Shown here: positions 1-7,585 of the stretch, one piece after another
Numbering within the stretch: position 1 is the first letter of the stretch
Layout: the number at the start of each line of letters is the position of its first letter
Assembly: GCA_022565395.1 (NCBI GenBank)
Contig: JAIUMV010000025.1
Coordinates: 1 to 55,134 of the forward strand
DNA from: Marinobacter sp.
Lineage (GTDB): Bacteria > Pseudomonadota > Gammaproteobacteria > Pseudomonadales > Oleiphilaceae
Length of the DNA stretch: 55,134 nucleotides
Direction of reading: 5' to 3'
The notes under the pieces: generated by a model
Database searches by the model: none
Seen by the model: the letters and a program-made list of their open reading frames with translations, nothing else
Told to the model about the DNA's origin: nothing
Position numbers and translations under genes: made by a program

Positions 1-31
1 CTAATGTCACTACCCCGGCCCCATGCGACCA

Positions 32-146
32 GCAAGCCGCAGGCTTGCGCAGGACGTCGTCGTAAGACGACGGGCCCGAAGGGCCGAAGGCCGACAGGCC
101 TGAGCAAAGTAGGTCATCCTGCGGGCAGTGACCCATCCTCAGGCCT
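32..146. repeat. String of short perfect inverted repeats
   Basis: Four perfect hairpins stand almost head to tail. Arms 32-38/42-48 have loop GCA, 55-61/66-72 loop GTAA, 73-77/81-85 loop GAA, and 88-92/97-101 loop GACA. A larger nested repeat follows, with AGGCCTGAG (96-104) facing CTCAGGCCT (138-146) and GGTCA/TGACC (112-116/129-133) inside. The sequence shows this directly. It may be a REP-like palindromic element or the structured 3' end of a transcript from the left. No convincing gene covers it. Confidence 0.6.
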
Positions 147-155
147 CTCAATAAA

Positions 156-188
156 ACACCCCGACAGCGTCAGTTGCCGGGGTTTTTT
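156..188 (+). terminator. Rho-independent terminator of an upstream gene
   Basis: ACCCCG at 158-163 pairs with CGGGGT at 178-183 and is followed by a six-T run. It would end a transcript entering from the left of the window, whose gene is not visible. The stretch 189-380 then holds no gene I can support, only two repeat-like motifs. Confidence 0.75.
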
Positions 189-283
189 ATTTGTGCTCCG
201 CGCCCTCCCTGGCGCTGCTCAGCAAGCTACCCCACCAACGGCGTCACGACTGCATGCGTGCCTGAGCATTTTAAACTCTTGTC

Positions 284-350
284 TTCCGTGTTTTCCGTGT
301 TCGTCCGTGGCTAAAAAAACAGGTCTGTTCATCTTGAGTCTGTCGAAGAG
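284..350. repeat. Two dispersed-repeat-like intergenic motifs
   Basis: TCCGTG occurs three times at 285, 294 and 304 and runs into GGCTAAAAAAA. Directly after it, 328-350 reads like a variant of the TTCATCCTGAGCTTGTCGAAG type of sequence that I recall as a frequent intergenic repeat in many bacterial genomes. The copies are visible here; dispersal elsewhere is from memory and needs a genome-wide count. Confidence 0.4.
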
Positions 351-381
351 CGCCACCCCCTAATCCCCACCCGAACATCAG

Positions 382-390
382 TGATATACT
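382..390 (+). promoter_or_regulatory. Extended -10 promoter for leuA
   Basis: TGATATACT gives an extended -10 (TGn plus TATACT at 385-390) about 43 bases before the leuA start. No good -35 is seen at the right distance, which fits an extended -10 promoter. I found no leucine-rich leader peptide or attenuator between it and leuA. Confidence 0.5.
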
Positions 391-433
391 CCACCCTATA
401 CCGATAACTATCTGCCGTCTGATGGAGAACTGT

Positions 434-1984
434 ATGTCCGCCAACGATCAACTGATCATCTTTGATACCACCTTGCGGGATGGCGAGCAGAGCCCTGGTG
501 CGTCCATGACGAAAGCGGAGAAGCTGCGCATCGCCAAGGCGCTGGAAAAGCTCCGGGTGGATGTTATTGAGGCGGGTTTTGCCATTGCCAGCCCCGGTGA
601 CTTTGAGGCCGTCAAGGCCATTGCGGAAACCATCAAGGACTCGACTGTCTGCAGTCTTTCCCGGGCACTGGATAAGGATATAGACCGGGCGGCAGAGGCG
701 ATTCGTCCAGCTGCCAGAGGGCGTATCCACACCTTCATCGCGACATCGCCCATTCACATGAAGTACAAGCTGCAGATGGAGCCGGATGCGGTTATCGAGC
801 AGGCGGTACGGGCGGTAAAGCGGGCACGGAACCACGTGGATGACGTTGAGTTCTCTTGCGAGGATGCGGGGCGTTCCGAGCTGGACTTCCTGTGCCGTAT
901 TATTGAGGCTGCCATTGATGCGGGCGCGGCCACCATCAACATTCCTGACACCGTGGGTTATGCCATACCGGAGCAGTTCGGTGAAACCATCCATCAGTTG
1001 TTGACCCGCATTCCCAATGCCGATAAGGCGGTGTTCTCAGTACACTGCCATAATGACCTGGGCCTTGCGGTGGCCAACTCTTTGGCCGCCGTCAGCCGTG
1101 GCGCACGTCAGGTGGAATGCACCATCAACGGCTTGGGTGAGCGGGCCGGCAATGCCTCCCTGGAAGAAATTGTTATGGCGGTACGTACCCGTCAGGACCT
1201 GTTCCATATCGATACCCGAATTGATGCCCGTCACATAGTGCCCACTTCAAAACTGGTCTCCACTATCACCGGCTTCCCGGTTCAGCCGAACAAGGCCATT
1301 GTTGGTGCTAACGCCTTCGCCCATGAATCTGGGATTCATCAGGATGGCGTGCTCAAGCATCGTGAGACCTATGAAATCATGCGCGCGGAAGACGTGGGCT
1401 GGCATACCAACAGTCTGGTGTTGGGCAAATTGTCCGGTCGTAACGCTTTCCGTACCCGCTTGCAGGAGCTGGGCATCCAGTTCGAGACAGAGGGCGAGTT
1501 GAACGAAGCCTTTGCTCGCTTCAAAACCATGGCGGACCTCAAGCATGAGATCTTTGATGAAGATCTGCAGGCCATCGCTACCGACACCAAGGTCAAGGAG
1601 GGCGAGGCGCGCTATCAACTGGTTTGTATGAAGGTCTGTTCAGAGACGGGCGTGGTGCCAAAAGCTGAGGTGACCCTGCTGATGGAAGGCAAGGAACACC
1701 GGGTTGAAGCAGAAGGCAGTGGTCCGGTGGATGCCACTTTCAAGGCCATTGAGACGCTGGCAGACTCAGGCTGCAACCTGCAGCTCTATTCGGTGAATAA
1801 TATCACCAGTGGCACAGACGCTCAGGGTGAGGTTACCGTGCGTCTGGAGCGGGGCGGTCGTATTGTGAACGGGCTGGGGGCGGATACCGATATCATTATT
1901 GCGTCCGCCAAGGCCTATGTTAACGCCTTGAACCTGATCAGCGCCGGCGGTGTGCGGCAACACCCGCAGGTTGCCGATGTCTGA
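434..1984 (+). CDS. leuA: 2-isopropylmalate synthase
   Basis: It condenses acetyl-CoA with 2-oxoisovalerate, the first committed step of leucine synthesis, in the cytoplasm. The 516 residues match the long type-1 form (E. coli is about 523). The N-terminal HMGL-like TIM barrel starts with [12 protein letters not shown] near residues 11-22, and the metal-binding HCHNDLG lies near residue 207. The C-terminal third is the LeuA allosteric dimer domain for leucine feedback. An ATG at 422 is in frame, but GGAG at 424-427 sits six bases before the ATG at 434, so 434 is preferred. It is followed after 18 bases by the HolD-like gene, so it may share a transcript with replication and translation genes. 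Confidence 0.95.
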   Translation: MSANDQLIIFDTTLRDGEQSPGASMTKAEKLRIAKALEKLRVDVIEAGFAIASPGDFEAVKAIAETIKDSTVCSLSRALDKDIDRAAEAIRPAARGRIHTFIATSPIHMKYKLQMEPDAVIEQAVRAVKRARNHVDDVEFSCEDAGRSELDFLCRIIEAAIDAGAATINIPDTVGYAIPEQFGETIHQLLTRIPNADKAVFSVHCHNDLGLAVANSLAAVSRGARQVECTINGLGERAGNASLEEIVMAVRTRQDLFHIDTRIDARHIVPTSKLVSTITGFPVQPNKAIVGANAFAHESGIHQDGVLKHRETYEIMRAEDVGWHTNSLVLGKLSGRNAFRTRLQELGIQFETEGELNEAFARFKTMADLKHEIFDEDLQAIATDTKVKEGEARYQLVCMKVCSETGVVPKAEVTLLMEGKEHRVEAEGSGPVDATFKAIETLADSGCNLQLYSVNNITSGTDAQGEVTVRLERGGRIVNGLGADTDIIIASAKAYVNALNLISAGGVRQHPQVADV

Positions 1985-2002
1985 GTCCGGAGCTAGCGCC
2001 TT

Positions 2003-2785
2003 ATGCTGACGGAAGCGCAGCGTCAGTTTTATCTCGGTGTCGCCGGGATTCGGCTGTGGTACCCAAGGGCGGCATTGCCCGGCGCGGCACCAAGTGCGGC
2101 GCTGGATTTTTCCGAGCCAGCAAGCGCCGACGATACCGCCGCTCAGGGGCTTGAAGATGCCAGTCTGGCGCCAGCTACACAGTCAGCGGTGCGCCGGCCT
2201 CATGAGCAGGCTTCGCTGGCGCGAAAAAGTCGGTTGGAGAATGTTCAGGCCTTGCTGGGATCAGAAGCCGCCGCAGCGCCTGCGGCTCCGGTTGAGCCCG
2301 AACCTGCACCTGTTACAGCAACAGTAGCTGCCCCTGTGGTGGCGGAGGCGCCGCTGCCCGCAACAGCTGCCACGCCCTTCGCCCTGGACTGGGGGCTGTG
2401 GATGGCTGAGCGTTGTGTACTGATCAGTACCTGGTCCGGCGATGTTTCTGATGACATTCAGGATCAACTGGCGCGTAATATCTTGCGGGCGTGGGGGCAT
2501 GAAGCGGTTCTCACGTCACCCGTGCGCTGGCCGGTTTTTGATAACCCTCAGGTGGCCGGCAATTCATTGGCAGACTTCAGTGAGTTGCTGACAGATCTTT
2601 TCGTGCGCCTGGAATCCGCCGAGCAGTTGCTGGTGCTCGGCGTACCTGCAGATCAGCTGGCCAAATTGCAGCTGCCTGAGCGTTTTGTCCGCTGCCTCCA
2701 GGTCGATGCCAGTCTGGCAGCCATGACGGCTGACCCCAGTCTCAAGCGGTCGCTTTGGCGACGGATGCAAGCGGACAGCCCGTGA
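2003..2785 (+). CDS. holD: Putative DNA polymerase III psi subunit (HolD-like)
   Basis: A 260-residue protein with no strong standalone signature. Two features point to psi. First, it lies directly before rimI and near prfC, as holD does in E. coli (holD-rimI-yjjG-prfC). Second, its ends resemble E. coli psi: LGVAGIRLWYPRAALPG near residues 11-27 against the psi LGITQWSLRRPGALQG, and DPSLKRSLWRRM near the C-terminus against NPTARAALWQQI. Psi links chi, and through it SSB, to the clamp loader. The middle (about residues 30-130) is Ala/Pro/Glu-rich and looks disordered, which makes the protein about twice the enteric length. Its stop overlaps the rimI start. The assignment is inference from synteny and short motifs. 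Confidence 0.6.
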   Translation: MLTEAQRQFYLGVAGIRLWYPRAALPGAAPSAALDFSEPASADDTAAQGLEDASLAPATQSAVRRPHEQASLARKSRLENVQALLGSEAAAAPAAPVEPEPAPVTATVAAPVVAEAPLPATAATPFALDWGLWMAERCVLISTWSGDVSDDIQDQLARNILRAWGHEAVLTSPVRWPVFDNPQVAGNSLADFSELLTDLFVRLESAEQLLVLGVPADQLAKLQLPERFVRCLQVDASLAAMTADPSLKRSLWRRMQADSP

Positions 2786-3267
2786 CGCGAGAGCTGCCCC
2801 TGTTGTTGCCCCTCGTCCATATCCGGCCGTTGCAGCCCGTGGACCTTCCCCGGCTGATGGAGTTGGAACGTCTGGGTTATCCCAACCCCTGGACTGAAGC
2901 TGTTTTCCAGGACTGTTTCCGTTCGGATTACCGCGGTTGGGCGTTGCAGCTGGATGGCGTGCTTCAGGCTTATGCCGTCGTGGCCTATCTTTTTGATGAG
3001 GCGCATTTGCTGAATATCTGCGTGGCGCCTTCGGCTCGCCGGGCGGGTGCAGGGCGGCGGCTGTTACGGCATTGCATTGCTGCCAGTCTGCATGATGGCA
3101 TGCAGGCCATGTTGCTGGAGGTGCGGCGCAGTAACCAGGTCGCTGCCGCGCTGTATGAAACCGAGGGCTTCAAGGTGATCGGCGTTCGCAAGGGCTATTA
3201 CCCGGATGGGCTCGGCCGTGAGGATGCGCTGGTTATGTCATTGTCCTTGATAGGTGAGCACCGTTAG
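2782..3267 (+). CDS. rimI: Ribosomal protein S18 N-alpha-acetyltransferase
   Basis: A GNAT-fold enzyme that acetylates the N-terminal alanine of ribosomal protein S18 using acetyl-CoA. The acetyl-CoA-binding loop [10 protein letters not shown] and the RimI block LEVRRSN followed by ALYETEGF are present, as is the C-terminal [14 protein letters not shown]. The GTG at 2782 overlaps the preceding stop (GTGA) and gives 161 residues, close to the 148 of E. coli RimI. An in-frame TTG at 2755 would add nine residues inside the upstream gene and is less likely. Its pairing with the HolD-like gene matches the E. coli arrangement. Confidence 0.93.
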   Translation: MTRELPLLLPLVHIRPLQPVDLPRLMELERLGYPNPWTEAVFQDCFRSDYRGWALQLDGVLQAYAVVAYLFDEAHLLNICVAPSARRAGAGRRLLRHCIAASLHDGMQAMLLEVRRSNQVAAALYETEGFKVIGVRKGYYPDGLGREDALVMSLSLIGEHR

Positions 3268-3304
3268 TCACCCTTCTTGGTTCGCGCCGCCAGACCCAAG
3301 CCCG

Positions 3305-3310
3305 TATAAT
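3305..3310 (+). promoter_or_regulatory. Consensus -10 box before prfC
   Basis: A perfect TATAAT lies in the 86-base rimI-prfC gap. The best -35 candidates are poor (TTCGCG with an 18-base spacer, or TTGGTT at 3277 with a 22-base spacer). It probably gives prfC a promoter of its own in addition to readthrough. Confidence 0.4.
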
Positions 3311-3353
3311 AGCGCCTTTTTCTAACCCTTTTGTGTTCAGGCACCCAGAGACT

Positions 3354-4934
3354 ATGTCCACATTTGCCCAGGAAGTCGACAAGCGTCGCACCTTTGCCAT
3401 TATTTCTCACCCGGATGCGGGTAAGACCACCATTACTGAAAAGGTGTTGCTGTTCGGACAGGCAATCCAGAAAGCCGGTACCGTCAAAGGCAAGAAGTCA
3501 GGTCAGCATGCCAAGTCTGACTGGATGGAAATGGAAAAGGAGCGGGGTATCTCGGTCACCACCTCGGTGATGCAGTTCCCCTACGGTGGTTGTCTGGTGA
3601 ACCTGCTGGATACCCCTGGCCATGAAGATTTCTCGGAGGACACCTACCGTACCCTGACTGCGGTGGACTCATGTTTGATGGTGATCGACAGCGCCAAAGG
3701 TGTTGAGGAGCGTACCATCAAGCTGATGGAAGTGACCCGCCTGCGGGATACGCCGATTCTGACCTTCATGAACAAGCTAGACCGGGATACCCGCGACCCG
3801 GTGGAGCTGATGGATGAGGTTGAGAGCATCCTTAATATTGCCTGCGCGCCTATCACCTGGCCTATCGGTATGGGTAAGAATTTCAAGGGGGTTTACCACC
3901 TGCTTCGTGACGAGGTCGTGCTGTATCAGACCGGTCAGGGCCATACCATTCAGGAGCGCCGGGTGGTATCAGGGCTTGATAATCCTGAGCTGGACAAGGT
4001 GCTTGGCAGCTATGCCGCGGAGCTGAGGGATGAGATCGAGCTGGTCAAAGGCGCGTCTCATGAGTTTGATCTGACCGCTTTCCTGGCGGGGGAGCTGACA
4101 CCGGTATTTTTTGGCACCGCGCTAGGTAATTTTGGCGTGGATCATATGCTGGATGGCCTGGTGGAATGGGCACCAGCGCCGCAAGGGCGCGAGGCGGACA
4201 CCCGTAAAGTGGATGCGAAGGAAACCGAGTTCAGTGGTTTCGTATTCAAGATTCAGGCGAACATGGACCCTCTGCACAGGGACCGGGTGGCGTTTATGCG
4301 CATCGTCTCCGGCCAGTACAGCAAGGGCATGAAGGCCAGGCATGTGAGGATCAGTAAGGATGTGCGTTTCGCTGACGCCCTGACGTTCATGGCGGGTGAC
4401 CGTGAGCATGCAGAGGAAGCTTTTGCCGGTGACATTATCGGCTTGCATAACCACGGCACCATCCAGCTGGGGGACACCTTTACTGCCGGTGAAGAGCTGA
4501 AGTTCACGGGTATTCCCAATTTTGCCCCGGAGTTGTTCCGTCGCATACGCCTGAAAGACCCCCTCAAGGCCAAGCAATTGCAGAAGGGCCTGATTCAGTT
4601 GTCAGAGGAGGGCGCGGTGCAGGTCTTCCGACCCTTCAAGAATAACGACCTGATTGTGGGTGCGGTTGGCGTGCTGCAGTTTGATGTGGTGGTCAGCCGG
4701 CTGAAAACCGAATACAAGGTCGAGGCGGTTTACGAGCCTATCAATGTTGCTACCGCCCGTTGGGTGACCTGTAGTGATCCGCGCAAGCTGGAAGAGTTCG
4801 AGCGTAAGGCGGCAGAAAATCTGGCGCTGGATGGCAGCGATCGGCTGGCCTATATCGCCCCTACCATGGTCAACCTGCAACTGGCCCAAGAGCGCCACCC
4901 AGACGTGGTGTTCCATAAGACCCGCGAGCATTGA
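3354..4934 (+). CDS. prfC: Peptide chain release factor 3
   Basis: RF3 is a translational GTPase that removes RF1/RF2 from the ribosome after peptide release. The G1 loop HPDAGKTT is at residues 19-26, followed by the G3 DTPGHEDF and G4 NKLD motifs and an EF-G/EF-Tu-like domain II. The length of 526 residues matches E. coli (529). The reading frame stays open upstream to a GTG at 3333, but the family begins just before the G domain, and AGAG lies upstream of the ATG at 3354. The TatD gene begins five bases after its stop. Confidence 0.96.
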   Translation: MSTFAQEVDKRRTFAIISHPDAGKTTITEKVLLFGQAIQKAGTVKGKKSGQHAKSDWMEMEKERGISVTTSVMQFPYGGCLVNLLDTPGHEDFSEDTYRTLTAVDSCLMVIDSAKGVEERTIKLMEVTRLRDTPILTFMNKLDRDTRDPVELMDEVESILNIACAPITWPIGMGKNFKGVYHLLRDEVVLYQTGQGHTIQERRVVSGLDNPELDKVLGSYAAELRDEIELVKGASHEFDLTAFLAGELTPVFFGTALGNFGVDHMLDGLVEWAPAPQGREADTRKVDAKETEFSGFVFKIQANMDPLHRDRVAFMRIVSGQYSKGMKARHVRISKDVRFADALTFMAGDREHAEEAFAGDIIGLHNHGTIQLGDTFTAGEELKFTGIPNFAPELFRRIRLKDPLKAKQLQKGLIQLSEEGAVQVFRPFKNNDLIVGAVGVLQFDVVVSRLKTEYKVEAVYEPINVATARWVTCSDPRKLEEFERKAAENLALDGSDRLAYIAPTMVNLQLAQERHPDVVFHKTREH

Positions 4935-4938
4935 TGTT

Positions 4939-5709
4939 ATGGCCCTGGTTGATGCCCATTGTCACTTCGACTTTCCGGCATTCGATCAGGATCGCGCCAG
5001 CTTGCTGGCGGCTTTTGCCAGCAAGGGAATAGAGCGTCTGGTGATCCCCGGTGTACGCCCGTCGGACTGGTCCCGGGTTGCGCAGACCGCTGCTCTCGAC
5101 GCCCGTCTTTATTACTGCCTGGGCATTCATCCCTGGTTTGCGGGCGAGGCGACCCCGGAGAGCATGGCGGATTTGCGGCAGCGCCTCGCTGCGGACCCAG
5201 CGCGCTGTGTGGCCGTAGGGGAGTGTGGCCTGGACCGGTGGCGGGGCGATTTGGCGGTTCAGCAACCGGTGTTTGAGGCGCAGGTGCGTCTCGCACAGGC
5301 CTGTGATCTGCCCCTGGTGATCCACTCCGTCAGGACCCATGATGAAGTGGCGGCTACTCTGAGGCGGCTAAGGTACCAGGGCAGGGCGTTGGTTCATGGT
5401 TTCAGTGGCAGTGAGCAGCAAGCCCGGCGATTATTTGCTGAAGGTTGTTATCTGGGCGTCGGTGGTATCATTACCCATGCCCGTGCGGCCAAGACCCGGG
5501 CCACCATTGCGGCCGCGCCGCTGGCTTGCCTGGTGCTGGAGACGGATGCGCCGGATATGGCCCCTGCCGGGGTTGCGAAGGGGGCGAATTCGCCTGTGTA
5601 TCTGACGCGGGTGTTTGAGGCCTTGTGCGGTCTCAGGGCAGAGCCCGAGCAGGTTGTTCGGCAGGCTCTGCTGGATAATGTGCGACGATTGTATGCCTGG
5701 TCTGAATAG
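4939..5709 (+). CDS. TatD-family metal-dependent hydrolase (YjjV-like)
   Basis: A TIM-barrel metallo-hydrolase of the TatD DNase family, probably a cytoplasmic metal-dependent nuclease. The metal ligands are visible in order: DAHCHFD at the N-terminus, GECGLD, VIHSV, VHGFSG and the late ETDAP. Its 256 residues are typical. In E. coli the paralogue yjjV also lies near prfC, which favours that branch, but I cannot separate TatD, YcfH and YjjV types by eye. The ATG at 4939 directly precedes the family's first motif; the long upstream extension overlaps prfC and is rejected. Confidence 0.88.
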   Translation: MALVDAHCHFDFPAFDQDRASLLAAFASKGIERLVIPGVRPSDWSRVAQTAALDARLYYCLGIHPWFAGEATPESMADLRQRLAADPARCVAVGECGLDRWRGDLAVQQPVFEAQVRLAQACDLPLVIHSVRTHDEVAATLRRLRYQGRALVHGFSGSEQQARRLFAEGCYLGVGGIITHARAAKTRATIAAAPLACLVLETDAPDMAPAGVAKGANSPVYLTRVFEALCGLRAEPEQVVRQALLDNVRRLYAWSE

Positions 5710-5747
5710 GGATTGTCGCGCATAGGTAGAATACGCGATGACTGGGC

Positions 5748-5776
5748 TTGGTTTTTATTTGCGGGTCGGATATACT
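5748..5776 (+). promoter_or_regulatory. Sigma-70 promoter of rplM-rpsI
   Basis: TTGGTT (5748-5753) and TATACT (5771-5776) are spaced by 17 bases, with an AT-rich stretch between. This is the best promoter in the 211-base gap before rplM and leaves a leader of about 135 bases. Confidence 0.7.
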
Positions 5777-5846
5777 TCGCGCCCTGGCTTTTCAAGGTGT
5801 GGTAGTTATCTCAGCCCCGAATGACGCCCACGCCAACTAACAGGTC

Positions 5847-5888
5847 AAAAGTCCCATCGGGCCGAGAGGCATGCCGTTGGTGGCTTTT
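5847..5888 (+). promoter_or_regulatory. Candidate L13 autoregulatory leader hairpin
   Basis: AAAAGTC (5847-5853) pairs with GGCTTTT (5882-5888), and CCATCGG inside it pairs with CCGTTGG apart from one U-U mismatch and a one-base bulge. That gives a stem of about 14 pairs in the rplM leader, 32 bases before the start codon. In E. coli the rplM-rpsI operon is repressed by L13 at its leader, so this is a plausible operator. Binding is inference. Confidence 0.5.
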
Positions 5889-5920
5889 AACGTTTATTTT
5901 TAGCGTTCAAGGCGGATTCA

Positions 5921-6349
5921 ATGAAGACTCTGAGTGCGAAACCAGCAACAGTTAAGCGTGACTGGTACGTTGTAGACGCAGCCGGCAAGACGCTGGGTCG
6001 TCTGTCAACCGAGATCGCCCGTCGTCTGCGGGGCAAGCATAAGCCTGAGTACACCCCTCATGTCGACACCGGCGATTACATCATCGTTATTAATGCCGAG
6101 CAGGTGCGTGTCACAGGCCGTAAAGCATCTGACAAAATGTACTACAGCCATACCGGCTTCCCCGGTGGTCTGAAGTCCATCAGCTTTGACAAGTTGATTG
6201 TCAAGGCGCCTGAGCAGGTGATCGAGCATTCCGTAAAAGGCATGCTGCCGAAAGGCCCGCTGGGTCGTGCCATGTTCAAGAAGCTGAAAATCTACGCCGG
6301 GACCGAGCATCCTCATGCCGCCCAGCAGCCCAAAGAACTCGACATCTAA
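5921..6349 (+). CDS. rplM: 50S ribosomal protein L13
   Basis: A primary 23S rRNA-binding protein of the large subunit, needed early in assembly. The 142 residues equal the E. coli length and carry the family blocks near the N-terminus ([17 protein letters not shown]), the [13 protein letters not shown] strand and the [10 protein letters not shown] loop. It has its own promoter and a structured leader, and it is followed after 12 bases by rpsI, the usual two-gene operon. Confidence 0.98.
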   Translation: MKTLSAKPATVKRDWYVVDAAGKTLGRLSTEIARRLRGKHKPEYTPHVDTGDYIIVINAEQVRVTGRKASDKMYYSHTGFPGGLKSISFDKLIVKAPEQVIEHSVKGMLPKGPLGRAMFKKLKIYAGTEHPHAAQQPKELDI

Positions 6350-6361
6350 CGGAAGGCGGAT

Positions 6362-6754
6362 ATGTCTGTAGCACAAAATTACGGTACTGGTCGCCGCAAG
6401 ACTTCCACGGCTCGTGTCTTTATCAAGCCGGGTAGCGGCAACATCACTATCAACGGTCGTTCTCTGGACGATTTCTTTGGTCGTGAAACCCTGCGTATGA
6501 TCGTTCGTCAGCCTCTGGTTTTGGCTGAGTCCACTGATCGGTTCGATATTGCTATCACTGTAAAAGGTGGTGGTATCAGTGGTCAGGCAGGCGCTATTCG
6601 CCACGGTCTGACTCGTGCGCTGATGGATTATGACGAAACTCTGCGTCCGGCACTGCGTAAAGCCGGTTACGTAACCCGTGATGCGCGTGAAGTTGAGCGT
6701 AAGAAAGTGGGTCTGCGTAAAGCACGTAAGCGTCCTCAGTACTCCAAGCGTTAA
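6362..6754 (+). CDS. rpsI: 30S ribosomal protein S9
   Basis: A small-subunit protein whose C-terminal tail reaches the P-site tRNA. The 130 residues equal E. coli S9. The N-terminal [15 protein letters not shown] and the C-terminal basic tail ending KRPQYSKR are diagnostic. It is preceded by a GGAAGG ribosome-binding site and closed by the terminator at 6775-6801. Confidence 0.98.
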   Translation: MSVAQNYGTGRRKTSTARVFIKPGSGNITINGRSLDDFFGRETLRMIVRQPLVLAESTDRFDIAITVKGGGISGQAGAIRHGLTRALMDYDETLRPALRKAGYVTRDAREVERKKVGLRKARKRPQYSKR

Positions 6755-6774
6755 TTTGGCTGGAGTGCTCCCAG

Positions 6775-6801
6775 AAAACCCGGCTCAAGGCCGGGTTTTT
6801 T
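6775..6801 (+). terminator. Terminator of rplM-rpsI
   Basis: CCCGGC (6779-6784), loop TCAAG, GCCGGG (6790-6795) and six T's. It separates the ribosomal operon from petABC. Confidence 0.9.
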
Positions 6802-6881
6802 GTTTTGGGGCGGGCCGAATGTTGTTTGTTAAATAGCGCTGCCATGCTTGCAGTGACCGGCTATCCGGCTTGTAAGGTGGA

Positions 6882-6896
6882 GGTAATTTCATTACC
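6882..6896. promoter_or_regulatory. 15-base palindrome upstream of petA
   Basis: GGTAAT-TTC-ATTACC is a perfect inverted repeat in the 187-base rpsI-petA gap, 92 bases before petA. It may be an operator for the bc1 operon. A weak promoter-like pair (TTGCAG at 6848, TGTAAG at 6871) overlaps its left flank. Confidence 0.35.
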
Positions 6897-6988
6897 ATTT
6901 GTGCCGTTTAACTTTGAGGTTTGTTAAGTCCTTTGAAGCACGGGGAACTTCCGTTCCTTTGTGTCTCGCCTGATGGGAGAAAACCATA

Positions 6989-7585
6989 ATGAGCAATGGC
7001 GACGTGAGCCAGAGCCGACGCCGATTCCTGGTCGGTGCGACATCCGTAGTGGGTGGCGTCGGTGTTATTGGTGCGGCCGTGCCGTTCGTGTCTTCCTGGC
7101 AGCCTAGTGCCAGGGCTCAGGCAGCGGGTGCGCCGGTTACCGTAAATATTGATAAGCTCGAACCGGGTCAGCAGATCACGGTAGAGTGGCGGGGGCGTCC
7201 GGTATGGATTGTTCGTCGCACTGCAGAAATGCTCGAGGGTATAGAAAGCCTGACCGATCGCCTTCGTGACCCTGAGTCCCGAAATGCTTCTCAGCCTCCC
7301 TATATTGAGGGCGTGTTCCGTTCTTTGCGGCCTGAGATCGCCGTTCTGGTCGGTATCTGTACGCATTTGGGTTGCTCGCCAGAGTATCGCCCTGAAGTGG
7401 CTCCTGCCGATCTGGGTCCTGCCTGGGTGGGTGGTTTCTTCTGTGCATGCCATGGTTCACGCTACGACCTGGCCGGGCGTGTTTACTCCAATCAGCCGGC
7501 TCCGGCAAACCTGGAGATTCCCCCCCATCGCTTTGACAGTGACAACGTTATCACTATCGGCCTGGATCCGGAGGATGCTGCATAA
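6989..7585 (+). CDS. petA: Ubiquinol-cytochrome c reductase, Rieske iron-sulfur subunit
   Basis: This subunit carries the [2Fe-2S] cluster that takes an electron from quinol in the cytochrome bc1 complex. The cluster motifs CTHLGC and CACHGS are both present in the C-terminal half. The N-terminus has a twin-arginine-like signal (SRRRFLVGA) merged with one membrane anchor, as expected for a Tat-exported Rieske protein. Its 198 residues are typical. GGGAG lies upstream of the ATG. Its stop and the petB start share one base. Confidence 0.97.
   Translation: MSNGDVSQSRRRFLVGATSVVGGVGVIGAAVPFVSSWQPSARAQAAGAPVTVNIDKLEPGQQITVEWRGRPVWIVRRTAEMLEGIESLTDRLRDPESRNASQPPYIEGVFRSLRPEIAVLVGICTHLGCSPEYRPEVAPADLGPAWVGGFFCACHGSRYDLAGRVYSNQPAPANLEIPPHRFDSDNVITIGLDPEDAA

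Noticed and set aside
4-363. Open frame of 119 codons on + at the left edge
   Set aside because: It runs through the hairpin string and a clear terminator, has no ribosome-binding site and low-complexity composition; it is not a credible gene.
381-433. Leucine attenuator before leuA
   Set aside because: No leucine-rich leader frame and no terminator between promoter and start.
329-994. 221-codon frame on - opposite leuA
   Set aside because: Antisense shadow of the LeuA barrel, with no family resemblance.
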